NCBI GenBank assembly: GCA_030539275.1
Contig: JAUNSK010000001.1
Location: forward strand, 16,788-80,787
Length of the DNA stretch: 64,000 nucleotides
Reading direction: 5' to 3'
Source: Oscillospiraceae bacterium
GTDB lineage: Bacteria > Bacillota > Clostridia > Oscillospirales > Ruminococcaceae
The notes under the pieces: model-generated
Told to the model about the DNA's origin: nothing
The model's input: the letters and a program-made list of their open reading frames with translations, nothing else
Database searches by the model: none
Made by a program: the position numbers and the translations under genes
Shown here: positions 1-8,765 of the stretch, one piece after another
Position numbering within the stretch: the first letter of the stretch is position 1
Layout: each line of letters starts with the position of its first letter

Positions 1-180
1 ATCAAAAAATAAAAAATAAAAAATATAGTCCTCGGTATAATGTATCTGCATTGTCTGAAGACAGGGTACTTTGAAATTCGCAAAAAAAAGCTGTTATACT
101 GACAAAAAACATATTGTATGGAACCAGAAAAGTATAAATACAGACACTGATTAGTTGGTTTATCTTAACCTGAAAAAAGG

Positions 181-227
181 AAAAGCAAGCAGTGAGTCTC
201 ACTTCATGAGATTCGCTGCTTGCTTTT
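181..227. terminator. Bidirectional hairpin terminator at the left edge
   Basis: A 21-bp stem (181-201 with 207-227, two G-T pairs) closes a 5-base loop. It is followed by a T-run on the plus strand and by a T-rich stretch on the minus strand. It can end transcription of the minus-strand hydrolase (321-1289) and of any gene entering from the left. No gene is supported in 1-320; short open frames there run through this stem. Confidence 0.8.
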
Positions 228-320
228 TGTCGATACTGGTAATTCTGCAATCATTAATAAAGTACTCTGAAAATTCATGTAAATCACAGCTCAGAAATAT
301 GGTGCGGATAAACCTGTGTA

Positions 321-1289
321 TCAGCCAGCATTTTCATTTACGAATTCTATTGTCTTCTCGATCATCTGTATTCCTTTATCATCTGTAAATCTGTGATCGG
401 CACCCTCAATTGTTACTACAGTCAGTGAAGGGAATAGCTCTGATGCCCTTTTAAAATATTCCGGGAATTGCAGACCTACACACGGAGACACTGTACCCTG
501 AAAAAGAAGTACATTTTTATCATAATCCGGCATCTTTTCAAAAATATCAAACGAAAGAATATCCTCGGCAAACATTTTACTTATAGCACCAAAAGAAGGA
601 TCCTTGACAACATCAGGTATTTCGGATCCTTCAGGGATCAGATCTCTGAATGTGTCCTGTATCTGGTAGCATGGATCAGCCAGGATCAGTCCTTTGATAT
701 CATCAGGTCTTTGTTCGGTAACATATGTGGAAACCAGTCCTCCTAAACTGTGCCCCCACAAAAAGATATTATCGCTTTTGATCTGAGGCAGTGATGAAAC
801 TGCATCATACACAGCATTCACATCAGCAGCTTCAGTTAAAGCCGAGAAGTCCATGTGTGTTCCGTCGCCAGAACTTAAAACACCCGTTCCGGTAAAATCA
901 AATACGATACCTGCGATCCCGTTTTCAGCAGCCTTTTTGGCGTAATCTTCTGTATAAGTGTACATCATTCCCATACCTGCTGAAAAGATAATAGCCGGAA
1001 ACGGTCCTTCTGAGTCGGGCATATATATCTTTGAGAAGATTTTCTTGTCATCTCTGTGAATATACACTCTTGCCCCGTTGTCAGTCTCCTCTATAAACTC
1101 TATATCTTCAGAAGCACCCGATAACATCAAAGAAGATGTTTCCTCTGTTGTTTTCTGAGTTTCACCCGCAGTAGTCTGCACAGCAGCTGAAGTGGTTTTT
1201 TCATAAGTATCAGAGCTTCCCGTATTACTGGTGCAGCCTGTAAGCATACACAGCGACATCAGTATCGCTGCGACAGATCTTATTTTCAT
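321..1289 (-). CDS. Secreted alpha/beta-hydrolase lipoprotein
   Basis: 322-residue exported hydrolase, probably an esterase or acyl-hydrolase of unknown substrate. The N-terminus is a lipoprotein signal peptide with lipobox LTGC near residue 19, followed by a Ser/Thr-rich linker to about residue 55. The rest is an alpha/beta-hydrolase fold: an oxyanion-loop region (FSAGMG), the nucleophile elbow GHSLGG near residue 180, a catalytic Asp candidate in the C-terminal third, and a late His in GADHRF near residue 298. The fold resembles dienelactone-hydrolase or BAAT-like families. A good ribosome binding site (AGGAG) precedes the ATG. It is a single-gene unit on the minus strand ending at the 181-227 hairpin. 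Family is well supported; substrate is not. Confidence 0.85.
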   Translation of the reverse strand: MKIRSVAAILMSLCMLTGCTSNTGSSDTYEKTTSAAVQTTAGETQKTTEETSSLMLSGASEDIEFIEETDNGARVYIHRDDKKIFSKIYMPDSEGPFPAIIFSAGMGMMYTYTEDYAKKAAENGIAGIVFDFTGTGVLSSGDGTHMDFSALTEAADVNAVYDAVSSLPQIKSDNIFLWGHSLGGLVSTYVTEQRPDDIKGLILADPCYQIQDTFRDLIPEGSEIPDVVKDPSFGAISKMFAEDILSFDIFEKMPDYDKNVLLFQGTVSPCVGLQFPEYFKRASELFPSLTVVTIEGADHRFTDDKGIQMIEKTIEFVNENAG

Positions 1290-1829
1290 AATTTTCTCCT
1301 GTCATAATTTCAGTTCAGAATTCTGCTTGTCATCTGTCAGAAAAATTCTGAAGTGTTGATTAATTATTTATAGTTATATATTGCTTATAATATAATACCA
1401 TTTTATTAAATTAATGTAAATGCACTTAAGTAAAAACCAGCTGTATGTGAGAGAATTATAAACATATTTTATCAATTCAGGAACATCACAGGTAATCATG
1501 CAATGCAGGTTTTTAACTTCAGAGCTTTTGATGAGTGTGTTATAACAGGTAATATTGTGCTGTAAAATAAATTTTATCAAATACCAACAAATATATTGAT
1601 TTTTCAGGAATATTGATTTAAAATAATATTAGAAAAAAATCTTACTTAAATGAACATCGTCGTCCATTTATCAATTAATAATAAATATTTATGTTAATTA
1701 TTTGTCATAGACGGACTGCTGTAAATCAGATAACTGATCTGTTCAGTCATAGCAGTCTATATTTTTTTACTGAATCATCATATAATTCAATCAACAATAT
1801 ACAAAACGAGAGCGATAGGTGTTAATAAT
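1290..1829. other. Intergenic region between hydrolase and HD-GYP gene
   Basis: 540 bases of very AT-rich DNA separate two divergent genes. The only clear structure is a hairpin near 1714-1757 followed by a T-run (separate entry). No open frame here has a ribosome binding site or a recognisable product. Confidence 0.6.
1714..1767 (+). terminator. Hairpin plus T-run in the leader of the HD-GYP gene
   Basis: GACTGCT (1714-1720) pairs with AGCAGTC (1751-1757). A smaller stem (CAGAT/ATCTG, 1727-1741) sits inside, and TATATTTTTTT follows. It has the form of an intrinsic terminator and lies about 65 bases before the start of the gene at 1830, with no plus-strand gene upstream that needs it. It could be an attenuator, or it could end an unseen small RNA. 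Confidence 0.45.
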
Positions 1830-2435
1830 ATGAACAAATGCGAATGTGAGAAAAATTATGAATATCATGAAATAGTAGACTGTATTACTTCTGCACTTGA
1901 TGCCAGAGATCCGTATACGGGGAACCATTCAAGACGGGTGAGCGATATGGCGTGTATACTTTGCGGTTATCTGGGATTCAACGCAGAGAAAACGCAGGAA
2001 ATTCACATTTCAGCTCATTTACACGATATAGGCAAAATTGGTGTGCGTGACAGCATTCTATTAAAAGCCGATGCACTTACTGATGAAGAATGGGTACTTA
2101 TGAAGGAGCATTCTCAGATCGGTGCTGATATTCTGTCTAAGTCTCCGCACTTTTCCAGAATTGCCGCTGTTATTCTTCATCACCATGAGAGATATGACGG
2201 AAAAGGTTATCCGTTTGGAGCAAAGGGCAATGAAATACCGGAGGGCTCAAGAATTATTGCAGTCTGTGATTCAATAGATGCGATGGCGTCAGCAAGGGCA
2301 TACAGAGATGCTCTGCCGCTTGATGTATGTTATAATGAAATAGACATCAATATCGGCAAAATGTACGATCCTGAGTTTGCTAAGGTAATGCTCGCTCACT
2401 GGGATGCGGTTGAAAAGATATACATAGGCAGCTAA
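1830..2435 (+). CDS. HD-GYP domain phosphohydrolase
   Basis: 201-residue stand-alone HD-GYP protein. This family hydrolyses cyclic di-GMP (or related cyclic dinucleotides) at a metal centre. Visible motifs are TGNHSRRV (residues ~30-37), the HD pair in HLHDIGKIGV (~68-77), HHHERYDGKGYP (~118-129) and a DSIDAM...RAYRDAL stretch where the GYP-associated helix normally lies. It has no receiver or sensory domain, so it is shorter than most HD-GYP proteins, and no partner cyclase is visible in the window. It is followed directly by a strong terminator. A second possibility is a non-cyclic-dinucleotide HD phosphohydrolase. Confidence 0.88.
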   Translation: MNKCECEKNYEYHEIVDCITSALDARDPYTGNHSRRVSDMACILCGYLGFNAEKTQEIHISAHLHDIGKIGVRDSILLKADALTDEEWVLMKEHSQIGADILSKSPHFSRIAAVILHHHERYDGKGYPFGAKGNEIPEGSRIIAVCDSIDAMASARAYRDALPLDVCYNEIDINIGKMYDPEFAKVMLAHWDAVEKIYIGS

Positions 2436-2439
2436 TTAA

Positions 2440-2484
2440 AAAAGCATAAACCATGATAGATACATTATCCTGGTTTATGCTTTT
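2440..2484. terminator. Bidirectional terminator between convergent genes
   Basis: A perfect 14-bp stem (2440-2453 with 2471-2484) with a T-rich tail lies between the HD-GYP gene (plus) and the alarmone synthetase gene (minus). It can serve both. Confidence 0.9.
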
Positions 2485-2513
2485 AGTTTTTCTCATTGGG
2501 TATATAACCCTTC

Positions 2514-3134
2514 TTACAGCTGACTGATCCTGTTTCTCAGCTTCATCATTTTTTTATCTATTGATGATATTTCATCGGCATATGATTTTAATTTTTTTCC
2601 TATCTGTGTGCTGCTTTCATTTTCCTTTTTATATCTGAGCTGGTTGTCCAGTTCTGCCCAGTAATCCATTGCATTTGTACGAAGCTGAATTTCAACTGTA
2701 GTGTGCAGCATCTGACCTGCAAAAGGCATATCAAGTCTGCAGATGAGATGAAGACTCCGGTATCCGCTTTTTTTCGGTTTCTTAATATAGTCCTTGACTT
2801 TCAGTATTGTAATATCACTGTGATATGTGAGCTGCTCATGAAATTTGTACAGGTCATCAACAAAAAAACAAACTGCTCGTACTCCTGCAATATCTTTTAT
2901 TACGTCATGAACATTTTTTCCTGTTATTTTCCGGTTCTTGCGTCTGAGTTTATTTTTAATGCTCTCTATACTCTTTACCCTGCCGGAAATATTGCTGGCA
3001 GCCTTTCTTCCAAGCTCATCTGACAGTCCGGTATTAATAAGATCAAGCTTTGCAAGCATATATCTCATTGCAGCTTCATATTTCAAAGCATCTTCATCAG
3101 TTATCAGAATTTCATTCTTATTGTTGTCCTGCAT
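2514..3134 (-). CDS. Small alarmone synthetase (RelA/SpoT synthetase domain only)
   Basis: 206-residue protein with only the (p)ppGpp synthetase domain, as in RelQ/RelP-type small alarmone synthetases that transfer pyrophosphate from ATP to GDP or GTP. Motifs seen: a Lys/Arg-rich helix (KNKLRRKNRK, ~60-70), DIAGVRAVCFF (~84-94), DYIKKPKKSGYRSLHL (~116-131) and the catalytic stretch EIQLRTNAMDYWAELDNQLRYK around residues 152-173. It lacks the hydrolase HD, TGS and ACT domains of full-length Rel. Length and motif order fit RelQ best. It stands alone in a minus-strand unit and probably adjusts growth in response to cell-wall or nutrient stress, as in related Firmicutes (family knowledge). Confidence 0.9.
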   Translation of the reverse strand: MQDNNKNEILITDEDALKYEAAMRYMLAKLDLINTGLSDELGRKAASNISGRVKSIESIKNKLRRKNRKITGKNVHDVIKDIAGVRAVCFFVDDLYKFHEQLTYHSDITILKVKDYIKKPKKSGYRSLHLICRLDMPFAGQMLHTTVEIQLRTNAMDYWAELDNQLRYKKENESSTQIGKKLKSYADEISSIDKKMMKLRNRISQL

Positions 3135-3268
3135 GTAAATTAAATCTCCCCATAGTAATAAAAATCTATACTTATTATGTACATCCTGTTTTATTGTAAT
3201 TATACAGGGAGTTTGTAAAATCAGATACCGCAGTGTGATAAAGTTCAGGTTAAAACATTTATAATTTT

Positions 3269-3733
3269 TCAGATTTTCCTGACCGGGAAGAACATATAAT
3301 TCTTACCGGTCTGCGGGCAGGTAAAATCATGTACAGCTCCTTTAAGCGGAATATTATTATCATTCATATATTTTATCATTTCAGGGAAAGTATCAGGACT
3401 GTCACATTCGGTGTACAGATATTCATAGCCTGGTATTATCCATTTTGTCCATCCTTCCGGAGGCTGTGCATCAAGGGGACATTCAAGTCCTGCAAGATAA
3501 AGGCCTTTTGTAAAATTGTTCTCCCATGGCATAAAAGAGCGTGTCATATCAGACATGGCACCCCATACTCCGCCTATATTCCCGTTTTCATCTTTCTTGG
3601 CAAGGTGTGCTATTTCACTGACATGTGAATTGGCATCATCCCATAACCTTGAGATAAAGCCTTCACCGTCATATGTAGAGCCTTCCTTACCGATAACAGC
3701 AAAGCTTTCCTTAATACATTTTTCAATTTTCAT
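3269..3733 (-). CDS. GyrI-like / effector-binding domain protein
   Basis: 154-residue stand-alone protein of the GyrI-like small-molecule-binding superfamily (the effector domain of AraC/BmrR-type regulators, without a DNA-binding domain). Supporting features: an N-terminal beta strand (KCIKESFAVIGKEG), an aromatic-rich core (GGVWGAMSDM, YLAGLEC) and the typical C-terminal strand pattern in which a conserved acidic/aromatic stretch (WTKWIIPGYEYLYTEC) precedes a helix and a final FPVRKI strand. Such proteins bind or hydrolyse small hydrophobic compounds. It is a single-gene unit, divergent from a LysR regulator about 300 bases away. The natural ligand is unknown. Confidence 0.7.
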   Translation of the reverse strand: MKIEKCIKESFAVIGKEGSTYDGEGFISRLWDDANSHVSEIAHLAKKDENGNIGGVWGAMSDMTRSFMPWENNFTKGLYLAGLECPLDAQPPEGWTKWIIPGYEYLYTECDSPDTFPEMIKYMNDNNIPLKGAVHDFTCPQTGKNYMFFPVRKI

Positions 3734-4034
3734 GTTGATAACCTCTTTATTTATATATTTTTATGTGCATAATATATCTGAGAAAGAAAAATAACTTTAT
3801 TTTATTCGTATCAGTAAAGTAATTATAACAGCCATATTTTCTTGAGTCAATAAGAAAAAGACTTATAAATATATTATGTACATAAAAAGTGCAGTAAGAA
3901 CGATCAGTAAAATATCAATTATTTTATAAGGAAATAATACACATTATAAATAAATATTAACAAAAATAATAAATACTCTGGAATCTGTAACATCAATGTG
4001 TTATAATAACAAAAACACTCATCGGAGGCTCAGT
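3734..4034. other. Divergent intergenic region before the LysR gene
   Basis: 301 AT-rich bases. A TATAAT at 4002-4007 lies just before the LysR start, but its -35 region is poor. LysR regulators often bind their own upstream region. No palindrome of the T-N11-A type stands out clearly by eye. Confidence 0.4.
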
Positions 4035-4958
4035 ATGAATTTATTACACATGAAATATGCCGTAGAAATAGCAAAAACTAATTCCATTAATAAAGCAGCT
4101 GAGAAACTGTATGTAGGTCAGCCGACTCTGAGCCGTGCTATCAAGGAACTTGAAGCAAGTCTGGGAGTAGCGATATTTGACAGAAGCGCTAAAGGAATGT
4201 TTCTTACCCCGGACGGTGAGATATTCGTACGCTATGCGAAAAATGTCCTTAAACAGGTTGATGTGATCGAGGAAATGTTCAGCAAGGGAACAGTGTGCAA
4301 AAAAAGGTTTTCTATATCAGTACCGAGAGCAAGCTATGTTGCCCGTGCTTTTTCAAGATTTACAATGATGATCGATAAGAGTACGGAAGTAGAGATGTTT
4401 TACAAGGAAACAAACTCTATGCGTGCTATAAAAAATATCCTTCAGGAAGACTATAAGCTCGGTATCATAAGGTATGCTGAAAATTATGATAAGTACTATA
4501 AATCTATGATGGAAGAAAAGGGACTTGACTATGAGATGATTGCAGAATTTAAGTATATTCTGCTTATGAATGCCGAAAGTCCGCTTGCCTGTAAAGAAAA
4601 GATATGTTTTGATGACCTGAAAGATTATATGGAAATAGCACATGATGATGCATATGTTCCGTCACTTCCATTTTCACAGGTAAAAAAAGAAGAACTTCCG
4701 GATAACGCTCCGAGACGCATATATGTTTTTGAACGGGGAAGTCAGTTTGAACTTCTTTCACATAATCCTGAAACATTTATGTGGGTTTCACCGGTTCCGG
4801 ATAGTCAGCTTAAGCGCTATGGCCTTGTACAGCGTCATGTTGATGAAAACAAGCGTATATATAAGGATGTACTGATTCACAGAAAGGATTATGTACTGTC
4901 TGATCTTGATAAAATGTTTATAGATCAGCTGGTCAGGGCTAAACGTGAAATAATATAA
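4035..4958 (+). CDS. LysR family transcriptional regulator
   Basis: 307-residue LysR-type regulator. The N-terminal winged helix-turn-helix is typical (MNLLHMKYAVEIAKTNSINK, then AAEKLYVGQPTLSRAIKELE and GVAIFDRS), followed by a substrate-binding-like effector domain to the end. The frame is open from 3996, but the ATG at 4035 has an upstream CGGAGG at good spacing and matches the usual LysR N-terminus, so it is preferred. The inducer cannot be read from sequence. The downstream iron alcohol dehydrogenase (5166) is the nearest candidate target. Confidence 0.9.
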   Translation: MNLLHMKYAVEIAKTNSINKAAEKLYVGQPTLSRAIKELEASLGVAIFDRSAKGMFLTPDGEIFVRYAKNVLKQVDVIEEMFSKGTVCKKRFSISVPRASYVARAFSRFTMMIDKSTEVEMFYKETNSMRAIKNILQEDYKLGIIRYAENYDKYYKSMMEEKGLDYEMIAEFKYILLMNAESPLACKEKICFDDLKDYMEIAHDDAYVPSLPFSQVKKEELPDNAPRRIYVFERGSQFELLSHNPETFMWVSPVPDSQLKRYGLVQRHVDENKRIYKDVLIHRKDYVLSDLDKMFIDQLVRAKREII

Positions 4959-5165
4959 TTGCTGTTTTTTGATGATTATTTGTATAAAAACAATGAATTT
5001 GTCATTATAACTAAAAAAGTTGTCGATTTTTCATCTGAAAAGCATTATATTGATATTGCATTACTCATATGAAAAAGAGGCAATTCTCAAATCTCTATGA
5101 AGCTGTTATAATATTATCAAAGACATTTATAAAAATTTTATATAAATATTATGGAGGAATTAATT

Positions 5166-6383
5166 ATGGCACGTTTTACATTACCACGTGATCTGTATCA
5201 TGGAAAGGGTTCTCTTGAAGCACTTAAGACTTTTGAAGGCAAGCGCGCAATGATCTGCGTTGGCGGCGGTTCAATGAAGCGCTTCGGATTTCTCGACAAG
5301 GCAGTTGAATATCTTAAGGAAGCAGGTATGGAAGTTGAACTGTTTGAAGGCATCGAACCGGATCCTTCTGTTGAAACAGTTATGCGCGGAGCTGACGCAA
5401 TGCTCAGGTTTGAACCAGACTGGATCATAGCTATGGGCGGCGGTTCACCTATCGATGCTGCTAAAGCAATGTGGATCAAGTACGAATATCCTGAAGTTAC
5501 TTTTGAGGATATGTGCAAGGTATTCGGACTTCCTAAGCTTCGCAAAAAGGCTCATTTCTGTGCTATCTCATCTACTTCAGGTACTGCAACAGAGGTTACA
5601 GCTTTCTCAATCATTACTGATTATTCAAAGGGCATCAAGTATCCTATAGCTGACTTTGAAATAACTCCTGATGTTGCTATCGTTGATCCTGATCTTGCTG
5701 AGACAATGCCTAAGAAGCTTGTTGCTCATACAGGTATGGATGCTATTACTCATTCAATTGAGGCATATGTTTCAACAGCTAACTGTGACTTTACTGATCC
5801 TCTTGCTCTTCACTCAATAAAGATGATCCAGAACGATCTTGTTGATTCGTATAACGGGGATATGGACAAGCGCGACAGCATGCACAATGCTCAGTGTCTT
5901 GCAGGTATGGCATTCTCAAATGCTCTGCTTGGTATAGTTCATTCAATGGCACACAAGACAGGTGCTGCATTTGCAGACTTTGGTGCTCATATTATTCACG
6001 GTGCAGCAAATGCTATTTATCTTCCTAAGGTTATTGCATTCAATGCAAAGGACGAAACAGCAGCTAAGCGTTATGCCCAAATCGCTGACTTCATGGGACT
6101 TGGCGGAAACACTGTTGAAGAAAAGGTACAGCTCCTTATTGAAGCTCTCCGCAAGATGAATGACGATCTCAATATACCTCACTGCATCAGGAACTATGGA
6201 ACTGACAGTTATCCTGCAGAAAACGGATTTGTACCTGAGGATGCATTCCTTGAACGTGTTCATGATATCGCAGTAAATGCTCTTGCTGATGCATGTACAG
6301 GTTCCAACCCACGTCAGCCAAGCGTAGAGGAAATGGAAAAGCTTCTTAAATGCTGCTACTATGATACAGAAGTAGATTTCTAA
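5166..6383 (+). CDS. Iron-containing alcohol dehydrogenase
   Basis: 405-residue group III alcohol dehydrogenase that reduces aldehydes to alcohols with NAD(P)H. Motifs: the dinucleotide-binding GGGSPIDAAKAMW (~98-110), STSGTATEVTAFS (~136-148), and the metal ligands in HTGMDAITHSIEAYVS (~190-205), GIVHSMAHKTGA (~258-269) and FGAHIIHGAANA (~273-284). The sequence resembles the C-terminal half of AdhE and clostridial butanol/ethanol dehydrogenases, so an ethanol-forming role in fermentation is likely. The frame opens at 5151, but the ATG at 5166 has GGAGG at the right distance. A TATAAT lies at 5107-5112. The gene ends at a strong hairpin. Confidence 0.93.
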   Translation: MARFTLPRDLYHGKGSLEALKTFEGKRAMICVGGGSMKRFGFLDKAVEYLKEAGMEVELFEGIEPDPSVETVMRGADAMLRFEPDWIIAMGGGSPIDAAKAMWIKYEYPEVTFEDMCKVFGLPKLRKKAHFCAISSTSGTATEVTAFSIITDYSKGIKYPIADFEITPDVAIVDPDLAETMPKKLVAHTGMDAITHSIEAYVSTANCDFTDPLALHSIKMIQNDLVDSYNGDMDKRDSMHNAQCLAGMAFSNALLGIVHSMAHKTGAAFADFGAHIIHGAANAIYLPKVIAFNAKDETAAKRYAQIADFMGLGGNTVEEKVQLLIEALRKMNDDLNIPHCIRNYGTDSYPAENGFVPEDAFLERVHDIAVNALADACTGSNPRQPSVEEMEKLLKCCYYDTEVDF

Positions 6384-6425
6384 GAAATATTTATTAATAA
6401 AAATAACTTAATACTTTCAATACAT

Positions 6426-6454
6426 AACGGCTGCCGGATATTCCGGCAGCCGTT
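6426..6454. terminator. Terminator after the alcohol dehydrogenase gene
   Basis: 13-bp GC-rich stem (6426-6438 with 6442-6454) with a 3-base loop, followed by TAATTTT. It lies between convergent genes and may act on both strands. Confidence 0.85.
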
Positions 6455-6471
6455 AATTTTGTAAGTGGAAG

Positions 6472-7101
6472 TTATTTTAGTCTGTCAACACAGCCATTCA
6501 TTATATTCTGCAGGTTTTCAGATATCTTTTCATCGCTCCAGTTCCACCAGGAGATATCAAGAAGCGCTGATATAACCTCCGGTGAATATCTCTTTCTGAT
6601 CTCTCCTGCAGGGACTCCGCCGACGATCGTGTAAGGTTCAACATCCTTTGTGACAACGGCACGTGTGCCTATTATTGCCCCGTCTCCTATGGTGACTCCC
6701 GACATGACAACAGCTTCATATCCTATCCAGACATCATTGCCTATTACAATATCACCCTTATTGTCCCATGAACTGCTGACATCTTCAGGGTCAAGTCCCC
6801 ATCTTTCAAAAAACAGAGGGAAAGGATATGTAGACAGGGAAGACAGTGTGTGATTTGCACTGTTAAATATAAACTTTGCTCCGCATGCAATTGAGCAGAA
6901 CTTTCCGATTATCAGCTTATCATGATTTATCGGGTAATGATACAGAACATTATTTTTTTCAAAATCCTCAGGGTTATTGACAAAATCATTGTACATTGTA
7001 TACTCACCGACAGTGACCGATGGATCTTTGATCACATTTTTAAGGTAGACAGTCTGTCTGTCACCGCTGCGCGGATAAATTATTTTTTCTGAAACAGCCA
7101 T
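6472..7101 (-). CDS. CatB/Vat-like hexapeptide-repeat O-acetyltransferase
   Basis: 209-residue left-handed beta-helix acetyltransferase, the normal length of the xenobiotic acetyltransferase group (Vat streptogramin A and CatB chloramphenicol acetyltransferases). The catalytic His candidate is in NSANHTLSSL near residue 83. Hexapeptide repeats follow (IVIGNDVWIGYEAVVMSGVT, then IGDGAIIGTRAVVTKDV) and the typical YTIVGGVPAGEIRKRY. A strong AGGAGG precedes the ATG. The enzyme acetylates a hydroxyl using acetyl-CoA. Many chromosomal members act on unknown substrates, so resistance to an antibiotic cannot be assumed. It lies upstream of nothing in the same direction except the cupin gene at 7198. 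Confidence 0.85.
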   Translation of the reverse strand: MAVSEKIIYPRSGDRQTVYLKNVIKDPSVTVGEYTMYNDFVNNPEDFEKNNVLYHYPINHDKLIIGKFCSIACGAKFIFNSANHTLSSLSTYPFPLFFERWGLDPEDVSSSWDNKGDIVIGNDVWIGYEAVVMSGVTIGDGAIIGTRAVVTKDVEPYTIVGGVPAGEIRKRYSPEVISALLDISWWNWSDEKISENLQNIMNGCVDRLK

Positions 7102-7197
7102 TAATTAAACCTCCTGAATTTTTATTGTGCTTATGACTATTTCAGTTAAAGCAATGCATCGTTTCACTTAAATCACCTCAGGTTTTTATAAGATTAT

Positions 7198-7545
7198 CTA
7201 ATCTTCGTATTTATCGCCGCTGTTTTCCTTATTAAGTGTACCTTCAAACTCCACCATCAGAAATTTTGCAAGTTCTTTTACAACCGGTCTGTGCATTGTT
7301 CCTTTCGGAACTATGATAAATTCTCCGGCTTTGAGCGGGATCAGACCTTCACTGGTTTCAAGTTCAAAAGAACCTTCAAGGACACAGAACATTTCATCTG
7401 AGTTTTCATGTACATGAAAATCAAGTGTTCTGTCAGCAACCTGTACTACACTGAGTACATTGCCGTTCATTCTGGCTATTTTTTTGTAGACATACAGTTC
7501 ATCAACACTGTTCACTTCATTGAGTAAATTTTTAACTTCAAGCAT
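7198..7545 (-). CDS. Small cupin-domain protein
   Basis: 115-residue single-domain cupin. The two cupin motifs are visible: DFHVHENSDEMFCVLEGSFEL (about residues 44-64) and PLKAGEFIIVPKGTMHRPV. The metal-ligand pattern H-x-H...E...H is present. The frame is open back to 7683, but the ATG at 7545 has AAAGGAA seven bases before it and removes an unlikely N-terminal extension. Function may be isomerase, sensor or sugar binding and cannot be assigned. Confidence 0.8.
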   Translation of the reverse strand: MLEVKNLLNEVNSVDELYVYKKIARMNGNVLSVVQVADRTLDFHVHENSDEMFCVLEGSFELETSEGLIPLKAGEFIIVPKGTMHRPVVKELAKFLMVEFEGTLNKENSGDKYED

Positions 7546-8054
7546 AATTTCAGTTCCTTTCTTTTTTCTTATTAATTGCGTTATCATGCAGTTTCCAAAG
7601 CACCCTGAGCGTGGTATATATCCTGTACAGGAAAATAAATGAATAAAACCCTTATAATCAAGTATAGCATACAGGAATGTCAATTACAAACTTTTTATTC
7701 ATTGTAATTATTCATAAAAAATTCAGTTTATGAGTTATAAAATTTTATAAAGAAACAGACATCAGACAATTGACAAAAACTAGAAAATAAATTAAAATAT
7801 AAGAATAAATAAGTAAATAAGTTATTTTATAACATATATTTATTTTCAGATTTTGCATTTTGATCGATAATGTATATACACTCCTTGATATAATATCCGG
7901 TAAGATCATTCTGAAGAATTCTTCCTGGTATAAGTTGTTCCAGCATATAAAACTCCTTTTAGATATATCGTTTCGATATATACACAGTAAATATATAATT
8001 AGTTTAATGTCGTGCATCATAGCTAAAAAAATATATATAAACAGGAGGACAAAA
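7546..8054. other. Divergent intergenic region before the LytTR gene
   Basis: 509 AT-rich bases between cupin (minus) and response regulator (plus). The notable element is a perfect inverted repeat, ATATATCG-TTT-CGATATAT at 7963-7981, about 75 bases before the response regulator start. Nothing else is evident. Confidence 0.4.
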
Positions 8055-8765
8055 GTGACGAGAATAGCAATAGCAGATAATGATAATGTAATTATTGGAC
8101 TTATGAAACAATATATTATGAATTATCAGAGAGAAAAGAACATTCAGTTTAAGCTGTATACTTTTAATGATTGTACTGAATTAATTAACAGCGAAGTAAA
8201 AACTGATCTGATTTTTATTGACGTTGAAATGCCTGGAGAAGATGCAATAAAGGCTGCAAAGCAGATACGGAAAAAAGATAAGCTGGTGAAAATAGTCTGT
8301 ATGATGAGCCGTACAGAGTTTTCAATCAGTCTGTTTGCAGTACATCCGTTTGATGTGCTGAAAAAACCGGTCAAACAGGAAAAGCTTGTTTCTGTTCTAG
8401 ATGAATATTCTGAATATTCACAACAGCAGAATAGATCACCGATGGTGAGTTTCAGAAGCGATACCGGAATAATTGTAATCAATACTCTGGACGTTATCGC
8501 TTTTGAATACATACATAACCGTGGTGTCATGATCTATATGAAAAATAAAAATATTGAAATCAGAGCTTCAATCAAAGAAGTAATGAAAAGTATCAATTCG
8601 GATATTTTCACCTGTCCGCATAAAAGCTTTATTGTCAATATCAAAGAAATACGTAAAATTTCAGATTTCACGATCGTTATGAGCAACGGCCTTATCATTC
8701 CGGCGGCTCAGAAAAGATACAAGGAGATAAAAAATCTTTTGCTGACATCCATGAGTCAGAGCTGA
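8055..8765 (+). CDS. LytTR-family response regulator
   Basis: 236-residue response regulator. The receiver domain spans residues 1-~120, with acidic pocket ADND near the N-terminus, phospho-acceptor Asp56 in LIFIDVEMPG, and the conserved Lys in VLKKPV. A LytTR DNA-binding domain (residues ~135-232) follows (FEYIHNRGVMIYMKNK, CPHKSFIVNIKEIRKI). The start is a GTG at 8055 with AGGAGG six bases upstream; the frame is open from 7860 but that part has no domain similarity. LytTR regulators usually control surface, competence or bacteriocin functions. No histidine kinase is adjacent. The gene precedes a large secreted cellulose-binding protein, a possible target. Confidence 0.88.
   Translation: MTRIAIADNDNVIIGLMKQYIMNYQREKNIQFKLYTFNDCTELINSEVKTDLIFIDVEMPGEDAIKAAKQIRKKDKLVKIVCMMSRTEFSISLFAVHPFDVLKKPVKQEKLVSVLDEYSEYSQQQNRSPMVSFRSDTGIIVINTLDVIAFEYIHNRGVMIYMKNKNIEIRASIKEVMKSINSDIFTCPHKSFIVNIKEIRKISDFTIVMSNGLIIPAAQKRYKEIKNLLLTSMSQS

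Noticed and set aside
2-388. Short open frames on both strands at the left edge
   Set aside because: They run through the 181-227 hairpin, have no ribosome binding site and encode no recognisable protein.
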